Origin: Allantophomopsis cytisporea
Lineage: Eukaryota; Ascomycota; Leotiomycetes; Phacidiales; Phacidiaceae
Length of the DNA stretch: 64,000 nt
Assembly (NCBI GenBank): GCA_024752435.1
Contig: CP103029.1
Location: forward strand, 806,001 to 870,000
Direction: 5' to 3'
The notes beneath the pieces are model-generated. The model ran no database searches, was not told the origin of the DNA, and was given only the letters and a program-made list of their open reading frames with translations. The translations under genes and the position numbers were made by a program. Position 1 is the stretch's first letter; each line of letters opens with the position of its first letter. Shown piece by piece: positions 22,401-33,467 of the stretch.

Positions 22401-24912
22401 CCAGATCAAACTCACGCTTTCTAGTCTTTCGACAGCACCAACTACACAATTAAATCCACGTCCGTTTCCCCCTCTGTTCTACATCCAAGTCCATCTTGAA
22501 ATGCCCGTTTCAGTTCATCAGAGCAGGATACCAACTCCTCTCAAAAATGCACATAATACACCACAGCCCATCAAGCCTACTCTCTTCCCACTGCGCAGCA
22601 CACTACCCAAGTCATGCCATTGAAACAAGCTTCGAAGCAGAGACACGAATGCAGCGCCCATGAACATCACAACCGCACCATGGCATTCTCAGAGTCAGAC
22701 GGCCGAGCAACGCATTCCACGGAAGCTTATTCTTACGTTCTTTGGACGTTCCCGTCGGTGTTCTCGGGGAGTGAGCGACCGGGTGAGTAGGTGAGTGGCT
22801 AGATGATTTTATCTTGCTATGAGATTGAGATGGATGAGATCGAATGTACAAGACATCTGATTGCGTTGAATTGGGACTCTGACATGATTGTGCTGTCTTC
22901 TCTGTTGGCTATGGCTCAGGTTGGAGGGAGGTGAGTTCGAGATTATGAAAGTCTCTTATGTCACGCTGAATGAGGGGTATCGTTCATATCATTCACACTA
23001 TTCATACTATTCATACTGCTGTAGTGTATCAATCAACATCTTAGCACATCGCCATCTTCTGTAAATAACTACATGCTAGGTACTAGTCCCCTACCTACCA
23101 TCATGGCTTCGCGCCCATCCACCGTCCGCTGGCTCAGAACGGCCCCAAGTGCCCGCATACGGAGGGGGGATTTCAAGCTGCGTAATGGAAACGGCACGGG
23201 AAAAGGAAAAGGACAGTAGTATTAGTATCACCGCACAACACCTATCAGAACCGAACGATGGGGATTCTGCAAACAGCGGATGGGAATTCCGTTCATGGTG
23301 CAGACGAGCGAATCCATACCCCGATTGTATAGTTTTTGTAGAGTAACGACTAGGCATGATGCCATGGTGTAAGGCGGGTGAAAACGTGATGGATCGCGTT
23401 ATTTCTGGACTAGTTAGTTGGTCTCTGGCAAACCGATCATGAGATGGTATTATCCCGTCTTGAAGTTGTATGAGGATATTCAGATATGAAGACTCTGCGC
23501 TGACTGATCTCGACTTCAATCGCACGGTATGTGTGTATTACTCTAGACCGGTCTGAAGAGATCTCGTTGCGGCGAGGTCGTCTCGTCAGCACCTAATTCT
23601 CGACTCCGATCTTTACGTCTGTACCGCGTCGGTATCCTCGAGTGAACGAGTGAACCTCAAGGTTTTATGTCGGTGGACGTGGGAAACTGTTACAACAATG
23701 CTTTGATCTCGACATGGCGCCCGGGAGACGCTACTGCGGCTTGCGCAATCCTCTAAAACGGTGGCAGACTCCCCCATTCGCACTTGGACTTTCTTTCATA
23801 CTTACGGATGGATGGCTCCGCGTGTGCGGAGGAGCATCATTGTTGAGGTATGAACAGCAGTAGCATGACTGCCAAGTCGAACGGCATCGGCATGAGAGTT
23901 GGGTCAGATTGTGGCAGATGAGTAGATCTCAGTTGAGATAAGCTGTAACGAGTGGTGTCAGTGGAGAGGATGAGGGGTGATTGATTATCTGGCGGGGATG
24001 TCATGCAAAAGATTCGATCTCGTGAAATCGAATGGTTTGAAGGGGTTGTTTACTACTTATTGGATCTCAGTAGTAGCGGCCTTGGCCTGCATTTCATGTA
24101 TGTAGTTGCGCTGCGGACCGATATAGCACAGTTGCATCGTGAGTATTGCGCATGCACTGTACATATGTACACAGTATATGCATACACTCGTACATTCGCA
24201 TTTCCAGATTCCGCTGGGTCATTGTTTGTTATCTTCCACTTTCACTTGTGGTGTTTTACACGATACGCGCCATATCGTATGCCAAGATGATAACCATCCC
24301 GTGTAGGTTCCACGATACGTGCGATTGCCGTGTCAGTGTCGTGCAGCGATGAAATATATGAAGTTAAAGTCAATTGAGTATTCTATGTACAGTATCGTAG
24401 AAGAAGGGACTTGACTTGACAGGGGCCAACATCCCAACATCCAACATCGAATCCGACATCGATTCAGGGATTGCATGCGCGTTGAATGATAAATCATCAG
24501 GAGGCACAGACGGAGACGGATGGAGGTGAGTTACTTGAAGGGTGATGATCCGCCGTCGCCTCCACCACACCCACACTGCTCACCCCCGACCCTTTTCTTT
24601 TTCGCGATGACTGGATTGATTGGGCTTCTTGAAGTCCTGTATAGGTAAATGTGAAGCGCACTCTTTCCTCTCCTTCTCCTTATGCTTCTTTTTTCTACTC
24701 CTTCTTTTTGCTGACCTTAATCCCGGTGGAGAATATGTGAGACACGCATATTGCGAACACTAGTGATGCACTCTATGGATGAATACTTACATATGTAGAG
24801 TAAAGTAGAGTAGAGTGAGTAGAGTGAGAAGAGCATGGATGTGTATATGCGACTGTACAACCATACAGATGCGGCTGGCTGCAATAACATCTCGGATGCC
24901 CATTACGAATTA

Positions 24913-24935
24913 TATGTATGTATGTATGTATGCAT
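24913..24935. repeat. (TATG)n microsatellite
   Basis: About five tandem tetranucleotide units. Confidence 0.8.
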
Positions 24936-25689
24936 GCTGATGCCACTGTATTATCTGTTTGTAGATCAACGCTTGCGGAAGAGCTACATTGTATCCGTAG
25001 AATACCGCGTGTTCTCTGTGAGATCTTTGGCTGGCCATTCACTACGCCACGCGGAAGATGCCAAGTTTACGGAAGGGGGAGAAAGAGATAAAAACTCAGC
25101 ATCGCAGCAATAGAAGAAGCATTTTCGGGCTTAAACGTCGGTGTGTCGATGCGGATCTGAATCATGAATGAAGTTTCTTGCGTGCTCGTGCTCCAAGTCT
25201 GTTAGAAAAGTTGAGGTCAGGACAATGATTGTTTGAAGGGCATGCTGACGAGACATACATACATACTACTTACATCCATCATGAAATCTGCACTGCACTG
25301 CATTTACCGCGACGTATTAAATATAAATCGTCGTAATTCATTGTATCAAAGCAAAGCAATAGTAGTCCCTAATCCTATAAATCCATTTCTCCATTCGTTG
25401 TCAACCTCATGGTCCTCGAAGCAGCAAGTCAATCCAACATGGGATATCCCCCCCCCCTCCTCCCCTCACATCCCCTGTTGACCAGCACCCCGAGCACTTT
25501 TAAGTTGTAGCTCCACGACCCTTCCCGGCCAGTGACCAAATCAAGGATAAAAGTCAAGGAAACATGATTACGATAAAATAAAAAGTAAAGCAAAAGAAGA
25601 CATGGGTCGTTGTGTTATCCCCATACCCAATATCATCATGTCCATGTCCATCACATCTTACATCTTAATAATCACAATATCCTGTGTAC

Positions 25690-25711
25690 GTATGTATGTA
25701 TGTATGTATGT
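25690..25711. repeat. (TATG)n microsatellite
   Basis: Second tetranucleotide tract of the same unit, about 0.8 kb from the first. Confidence 0.8.
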
Positions 25712-26726
25712 TGTACTGTGTATGTGCACTGGTAGAATATTCCACCACCAGCCCGAACAGAGGAAGAAGCCAACAGATGCTGCTCGTGTAAAACCTCGCC
25801 TCAATCCACTCTCCGCCGTGCCCTTTCGCGCGTGGAAATGTCTGAGGCAAAAGACAAAAGGCAAAAGGCAAAATGCAAAATGCAAATGGTTCCTTGGACG
25901 GGCGCCCACTAGTAATCTTTTACCTTGTCCGCTCGGTGTGAGCGGACTATTCCATCTCGGGAATGGATCTGGATGGTTCTCCAGTGATTTATTTTGGGGC
26001 TGCCGCTTTGCCTTCTTCGCCGCTCTTGTGTTTCTTTTTTGTTTATATTGGAGATGGGCTGGTGTTGGTGACGTGACTTGGAAAGGACTTGGAATATTCG
26101 TGAAAATTGTGTGCAGGTTGTTAACAGAATGTCCTCAAGTGGTTGATGGCTTGGCTGGGCTTTGCTGCTCGATGCTTGACGCTTGACGCTTGACTGACGA
26201 CGCTCTTGTAGGGTGCGTCTTTTGCGGAGAGAGTTTTGGTTATGTGTTCGGATTATCCCTGAGATGTTCTGGGACTCTTTTGTTGCGTGCATACTCGTTG
26301 AAGGGTATTGTATTTTAGGTTGAATCTTTGGGAGATCTGGTAAGATAGACAACGACGACTATGTGCTATGAGATCAGTCATACATCAGGTATCCGGGCTT
26401 CTCTTATAATTTTCACCTGATGTCAGGAGCCAGTTGAGCTTCTTGAATGGCATCTCCAGTCCTCAACCACAGCGATTATTGGCAGAAGTAAAATTCCGAT
26501 TAGGTATTAACTAGAAATAAGGTAATAACTATATCATCAACTCAAGTCGGGCAATCGGTCCATGAGGAGGAGTAGCCTGATTGGGTAGTATGAGATGCGC
26601 TAGAGACCCACGCACACCCTTACTAAGACCCAAAGAAGCCCAAAGAAGTGCCGTCGATGATTCAGTTAGGGAACTACCTTAAGAAGTACCGCCACCACTG
26701 TCACACACAAGCATCAAGAGTACATG

Positions 26727-27396
26727 CACACCTACTTTTGAATACAATATTTAATCAGGTACTTATTTACTTATTTACTTATTTATTTATTTAGCTATTT
26801 ACTTAGCTATTTACTCACTTACTTTACTCGATTACCTTGCTTGTACCTTACCTTTCCTTGCCTTGCCTATCCTATCCTACCTTGATCTACTTAATCTATC
26901 CTATCCTGTCTATCCTACTACTACATATCCTATTCTTCCTATCTATCGTGCTATCCAATCCTCCTACCCTACTCTCTCTCACTCTCTTTCTCTCACCTCT
27001 GTCCTTCTCAACTCAAAAGTATCTGACTACCAACTCAACTACCACCACCACCTTCACTCTTCACCCACTCACATCCATTCACACTACTCGTACTTACGAA
27101 ACTCTACCTATTATCCGCTTCTCCCCTACTACCACTCAACAACCATCAACCGTCTAACCCAAGAGGAAAATCCTTAAACCTTCACAATTAGGATACAGTC
27201 CCGCCTTCTCTTCTCCTAATTCTTTTCCCTCGACAATTCGAAAACTATCTTTCTCTTTCCTTTTGGAATTTCCAAAAATCCACATTCGCTCATCGCATCG
27301 TTCAACTTCCCCCCTCTCGTATCCCGAAAATAAAACCAACAACCAAAATATATCCCAACGGACTACAATCGACACATTCATTCGTTCATCGTGTCG
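26727..27396 (+). promoter_or_regulatory. ATG-free pyrimidine-rich leader of the DUF3405 gene
   Basis: All 670 bases before the start codon at 27397 lack any ATG on the plus strand. The segment begins with TTTA/TTAC repeats (about 26760-26830) and then becomes C/T-rich with very few G over some 300 bases. This looks like a promoter C/T tract plus a long untranslated leader kept free of upstream starts. The transcription start is not known. Confidence 0.5.
26760..26830. repeat. TTAC/TTTA tandem repeat
   Basis: Imperfect tandem array of ACTTATTT, ATTT and AGCTATTT units. Confidence 0.8.
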
Positions 27397-29671
27397 ATGC
27401 CGTCGTTGGAGGATTCATACGAAAAGGGAACTGCGAACGACAACGGAATGGTATCGGGGGGTTTTATGCCGCGACTCGCCAAAAGGCTGAGTTTCAATTC
27501 GCTATCGTCCTTGAAGAAAGGCAAACTCTACTCCATCCTTCCACAGTCCTCGGATGACCTGCCAAATCTCAATGTCGGTCGTTTTGCGTCGGCGAGGTTT
27601 CGTGGACCCTCACTCTTTTCGCGCCTGTTGAGATGGTGTGTTTTGCTCTGCTTAGCACTGTTCTTCCTCGCCATCGGCAACTCCTTTTTCGCAAAGCCAA
27701 AGGGGTTACCGGTGAGAAAACCTCATAAGTGGGAGAAATACAATAGGTACGTGGGAATCCTTCCCGCTTCAAAAAGCAAACCCCCCCCCCTTGAATCTTG
27801 TTTCTTGGCGCTGACTGCATGATCTGTACAGATTGAATTCTTATTACAACGGCCTCAAAACAATCGTCCCCATAGAAAAACTCGAGCCAGAATACCCTTC
27901 AGCAAACATTACCGCCGAGCCTAAGGAGGCGCAACCAGTCGTCAAGTCTGCCGATGCCCTTCATCCTCTCCCTTTCAATCCATATCCCAAGTACGACTCG
28001 GAGGACTATCTTTCGGAATATCGACCGGTTCAAAAATGTTACCTCGATGCAGCGAAAACCCAGGAACTGCCTATGATTTACCACTACCCAGGTGTTCCAC
28101 AGTATTACCCGGACCCACTTTTGGGCTCATACAAGGTTCTTGGTCTCCGTGACGATATCTGTTTCGAACGATTCGGTAGATACGGACCATATGGTTTCGG
28201 GTACAGCACAATCGAAGGTGGTACCGGAGAAGGCTTGGAGTCCGAATTCCGAGGCAGTGATCAGATCTGGCAGGATATTGGCCACCAGGTCGACTGGACC
28301 AATGTTGACTGGGCAGATGTCCAGAACAGATGCCACGAACAGAACAAGGACAGATTCCGCAAGGACGAGGAGCTACCAAATGCCGCCGACCCAACAACCG
28401 GATTGAAGGCAGCTTCCAGACAGGCCATTCTCATCCGTACTTGGACCGGATTCGAATTTACTCCACACGTCATCTTGAACTTCCGCGCTATGATTACCGA
28501 ATTGGCATTGCACAGTGGTGGTGAATACACTGTTCACTTCCTCGTGCATGTTAAGGATGATCATCTTCCAATTTACGCCGATGACGAGGTTTACAACAAA
28601 GTCCTCAATTCCTCGGTTCCTGAGGAATTCCGTGGAATGGTTACACTGTGGTCAGAGAAGCAGATGCAATTGATTTACGCAGCTGATTTTGGTGAGACAT
28701 TTGACAACCCATCTCATACACCAATTCACGGAGTTTACCGTTCTCCCCATCTTCCTATGCAATACTTCGCAGCTGAACACCCCGAATACGACTACTTCTG
28801 GAACTGGGAGATGGACATGCGGTACACCGGTCATTTCTACGAGTTCTTCGATCGCCTCGCGAAATTCGGTGCTGAACAACCTCGAAAGGGTATGTGGGAA
28901 CGATCAGCGAAATACTACATCCCTGGCCTCCACGGATCCTGGGAGAATTTCACGGAACTAGTGACGCGCGAGAACGAAGAAGGCGGCAATCGTGAAATCC
29001 TCGGTCCCATCGTTTTCCCCGGATCCGGCAAGCTAGACGTCCAAAATGCCATGCCACCATCCTGCGCCGTCGGACAACCAATTGCGCTCTGCGGTGTAGG
29101 CGAGCAAGCCGACCTCATCACGCTCAACCCGATTTTCGACCCCAACGGCACGAAATGGTTCTTCGAAAACGATGTCACAGGTTACGATATTAAATCCGGC
29201 ATCCCACCACGCCGCACCGCCATCGTCACGGCTGGCCGTCTCTCCAAGCGCCTCCTCAACATTATGCACGAGGAAACCTACAAGCACGGCCGCACCATGT
29301 TCCCTGAGATGTGGGGCCCCTCCGTTGCCCTCCACCACGGCCTCAAAGCCGTCTATGCTCCCCACCCCGTCTTCATGGACCGCAAATGGCCGCTTCAGGA
29401 GGCTGAGCACATTTTCAACGGTGGAAAATTCGGATCCACTGGTGGTAACGAATCGTCTGTTTTCGGTCAGTGGGAACACAATTTCCAGGGCTCCTCGTGG
29501 TACTACAATTCTGGGTTCGCGGGTGCGCTTTGGCGTAGATGGCTTGGATATGCGGAGAATGGCGAGGGTGGGCGTGAGGCAGAGGTCTTGGGTATGGGAC
29601 GGATGTGTTTACGTTCTGTCCTCGTGCATCCTATCAAGTTTGAGAGTGGGCCTGCTTTGAAGAAGAGATGA
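27397..29671 (+). CDS. DUF3405-family type II membrane protein
   Basis: Two exons (27397-27746, 27832-29671) give 729 residues across an 85-base GTACGT..ACAG intron that contains a run of ten C. A basic, Ser-rich cytosolic head of about 78 residues is followed by one membrane segment at about 79-97 (WCVLLCLALFFLAIGNSFF) and then a large lumenal part. Recognisable stretches are MIYHYPGVPQYYPDPLLGSY, RTWTGFEFTPHVILNFRAM, a WNWEMDMRYTGHFYEFFDRL core and a late GGKFGSTGGNESSVFGQWEH. These match the fungal DUF3405 family, which has a glycosyltransferase-like layout with an acidic MDM cluster, but its reaction is not known to me. A Golgi or ER type II orientation is inferred from the single amino-terminal anchor. 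The start is firm: no earlier ATG exists for 670 bases. Confidence 0.85.
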
Positions 29672-32600
29672 TGGACTTTGCCACTTCGCTCGATGTTTGG
29701 AGAGGTTGTTGGAAATCGAAATCGGTATCGATACGAGACTTATGATGGATGGGATGCTCGAACTGAACTGAACTTAACTGAATTGAATTGGATTTGAATT
29801 GGACTGGGCTGGGCTGGGTTGGAAGGGACTGAAACTGGTCTTCACCATACTGGTGGAGAGTAATGTATATGAGAAGACGTTTTACAAGTTCGTGCTTTGG
29901 GCGGTTGATGGGGTCGTTGGCACTTGCATTGCACTGCTCTGCTCTGCTCTGCTCCTCACTGCTATGCTCTGCATTGTATAGTGCTTGCAGCGATCGCAGT
30001 GCTCGCTCTTGGATTCTTTGTTTGGCTTATAGACGGCATAGCGATTTGCCTTTGCTTTTTTGTATCTTTCTTTTTGTTGCTGTGATGGCAGATTCCCTTT
30101 TTGAAGATGGAGATGGAGATGAGGGGTTGGGTCGAGGTGGAAGATTAAACTGGAAGGGGCGGGGAGGGAAGGAATGGGGAAGGACAGATCAGATCAGATG
30201 AGATGAAATGAGATGAAATGAGATTGTGGACATGCTGGTACTTGGCTGGAATTACGACTACAAGTTGGGTTTTGAATGGACTAGAATGGCCCCCTTTCCG
30301 TTTCTGCTTTTTTCGTCTTTTTGTTTTGTGTGGTTGTGGTCTATGGTTTGTGGTTTGTGGCTGTCGTTTTATTGGAAACATGGTCGTGTCTTTTTCATGT
30401 CATGTCATGGACTTGGGCGTTTGGGGATTGGCATAGCTGGCGATTACCTGAGTGAATGAAATGCATATTTTTCTTGCTGAATATTTTTGGGGGTGGGTTA
30501 CTCGGTCAGGTGATATGTTTGGTGATGAATTGGTGAGATGGTGAGGACTTTTTGGTGGGATATGATGAAGTGTGAATTGTGGATAATGAGTCATTTGGCG
30601 TGGTGCTTTGGTATGATTGTGAACGCCAATGGTAAGTTTCAAGGTGTGGTGATGGTGGATGACGAGGGGTGAAATTTCTACTTGTTGCTTGTTTCTTGTT
30701 TCTTGTTTCTTAGTGTTTTAACCTGTCCTTGATAACACTGTCGACGCAGAATTCGAGCATGAGGAGGAGACTTTCGGTGCTTTGTAAGTATTCGATGGTG
30801 GCATGAGTTCTGGCTTATCTGAACTTGCGGTTAGGCTGGACTGGACTGGAGAACAAAGCTACGGTTTGTGTATTTGGCTGTTCGGCTTGGAGAAGGGGTT
30901 CTGAGATTATGGCGTTGTGATGTTGTGGCATTGTTGTGTTTTCTTTCGGTATTGAACCAGAAAGGGGTGAGGGGTACTGCGAAGTAGGTTTGTATGAGCT
31001 GTATCGGTCTGGGGATGGGATGGGTGGGTAATGGGCTTGGTGCTTTTGTGGTACTGGTCTTCTTTCTGGGGATGTTTGTGTGGTATGATTGTGATATTCC
31101 TTGGGTCCGGGCTGTTATGTTGTCTATAATGAGGCGTATCTCGATGACTGCCACTTGATGAGGACTGGTGCTTCGAGAGGTATTTGCTGTAGACACTGCG
31201 TTTCGATATACGTAGCTTCATTGGTATAATGTTTTAGAACGGTCTACGACAATATGACCAGTAAAGCAAGAGAAATCAAATGTTCATTAACTAAACAACT
31301 CCTTACTCTTCGATTTGTAAAGGTTGTCGTTAGCCACATCTTGTAGTAACACATTTGTAACTGTGAGACTGGTATAATGTCTGATATTCAACATCGAATC
31401 TCTGCCACAAATTCCTTGAGGTTTAGGATTTTGCGGATATATTTGGGGGCATCAAGTATACAGTTTCCGACCCTTGATTGACTTTGAGGATACGATTGTG
31501 CCCAGTCATAGATCGAAGATAATCGGAAGTCTATACAACTTTTAATATCTCGTAGCAATACACCTTACCTATGAAGAAAATTATATGTAAGATAGCTATG
31601 CCACCTGGGAATCGTATAACTTACATATTAACCTGCTGACTATTAATAAGTGCACTTGCAAGCAAGATTCTATAGACATAGGTGCTCCGAGTTAGTAATT
31701 TTGAATTGATAAATGAAACCATTGTTTTAAGCCTTATTGCAAGTATTTGATTACTAAGTCTTGCTTTCAGTGTAAGAACCTGGTGGTGCTGAGTTGAAAT
31801 GTGGTATTATATACGACACCCAGTTGAATTCACAATGAAGAAATCCTATAGAATAGCAATCGAACAATTTGACTCTAATTTACCGCTCCATATTAAGTAA
31901 AATTGCTTCTCTTGAAATATCCTTCTTAAGATACGACTAGGGCACCATCATGAGACTTCTTTTCCCAATAGCCTGCATCGTGGCCCTCACAAATCCGTGA
32001 GGCTTCCCATCGAATTCTTTACAGATGATGCCTATCAAAACTCACTCGCCAGTGCCGATTCTGATATTATCATAATCGCTGTTCCATCCTCCCAAACGGA
32101 GCGGGCGCCAACAGCTATTTCTTTCATGGAAGCTATCCGGGTTGTAGTAGTAACACGCCAATTATACAATACCTTCTCTTTCTTTGTCAACAATGACTGT
32201 GATCCTGATGAATCCTTTGGCTCGACCAGAGGCGGGTTCGAGGATGGTAATGGGAACTGGCAGCATATGGATGCGGCTCGTGATGCTAAGATGGATTATT
32301 CTTCCATTTGCCATGAGACGCCTTCGGCGACTTTTCCACCGAGGTGATGGGTCAAGCTTATGCGTCGCCTCAGAAGATCCAATGGTAGATATTATCTCTT
32401 CAGAATCCAGATGCTCAAAGATGAAAGTGCTAAACACGCATGAATGTCGTGTGAGGCAACTACTCGAAGGTATATGCTTTTTGTCGTGGGCATCCGGGTG
32501 CTAGGGATGTTGGAGAGAATTCTCCAATCAGTATCACCACAATCTGATCTTACAATTGACTTTCCAAATATCTACCTAATCAAAGAAGCCCTGCAAAAGT

Positions 32601-33467
32601 AAAGCAGACTCTCCTTCGAATAAGATCACTCGCCTAGAAAAAGGATAATCTTCTTCTCTTCCACGGATCTTCAAAAGGATTGGACTTCGACTGCAAGACC
32701 CTCCACACCGCATTCCTACCCCGCCATCAACTCTATTGCGTCGTGCCACTCAACAAAGCCCAGCCCAGCCCAGCCCACCCCCGCACCGCCACCCATGCAA
32801 TCAATTGGTCAAGCATTCTTTTGTCACTGTCACCTCGTCAAGATGTGGGGGAGGGAACGTATTATCGGACGTTTCTCCAGGCACAGAACATGTTTCTGGC
32901 TGTCGAACTCCACACTACAGGCAATACATACTCCTTGCGGCAAAGATGTTGCTTCATAGCTCGCTTGTCAACTGTTCACTTGTATTATTCTGCGACTCCT
33001 TAGTGACCCTCCACGATGCCACGAACACGTCATCGCTATGGGTGAGCCAAGTCCTTGCTCGGTTGGCAGTGGTCATGGGTTAAGTATGTGTTTCTGCCTT
33101 GCAGTGGACATCAATCGTGCTTGTTGAGATCTGTCGGATTTCTTAAGTATTAGGACGGACTTTCCGAGTTTGACAAGAGTTACTGGTGTACTATTTACGA
33201 TCTGATGGGAGTGAATTGAATCGGTGTTTCTTCGTCAGTACTTCCGAATCAGTTCGCGACTGGGCTAGTCTTGTCTACAAACAGTCTGCGCTTCTGAGTT
33301 GGGTTGGGCGACTTCTGTTGGTAATATTCCCAGATTCGATTGAAGACAACCAAAGCTGTCTACTCGACTTGAAGTCTAACTGACGATAAAACTAAATAGC
33401 GGCTCACCGAGCTGTTCAGGCTATCAAGAATTTGGGCCATTGAGGTGCGGGCCTTCTGAACGGAGTG
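29672..33467. other. Gene-poor region; G/T-skewed near the DUF3405 gene
   Basis: From about 29690 to 31100 the plus strand is strongly G/T-rich with simple repeats (GAACT, CTGGG, CTCTG and GATGAAAT units), which creates misleading long frames on the minus strand. A possible remnant of a secreted-protein gene lies at 31950-32347. No supported gene is present. Confidence 0.4.

Larger units (their letters stand above)
19465..26726. other. Long gene-free stretch rich in simple repeats
   Basis: Over 7 kb with no supportable gene. Open frames stay below 200 codons and have low-complexity translations. Visible structure includes GCCATT repeats near 21137-21160, CAGTGT-rich sequence near 21254-21285, CCTTCC runs near 21990-22013, ATTCATACT repeats near 22985-23020, TATG repeats, a C-run near 25448 and a triple GCTTGAC near 26173. 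A 129-codon frame from the ATG at 20110 is the best protein candidate but shows no known domain. Confidence 0.4.

Noticed and set aside
25602..26186. 194-codon plus-strand frame in the gene desert
   Set aside because: It runs through TATG and GCAAAA simple repeats; the translation is low-complexity and there is no intron or domain evidence.
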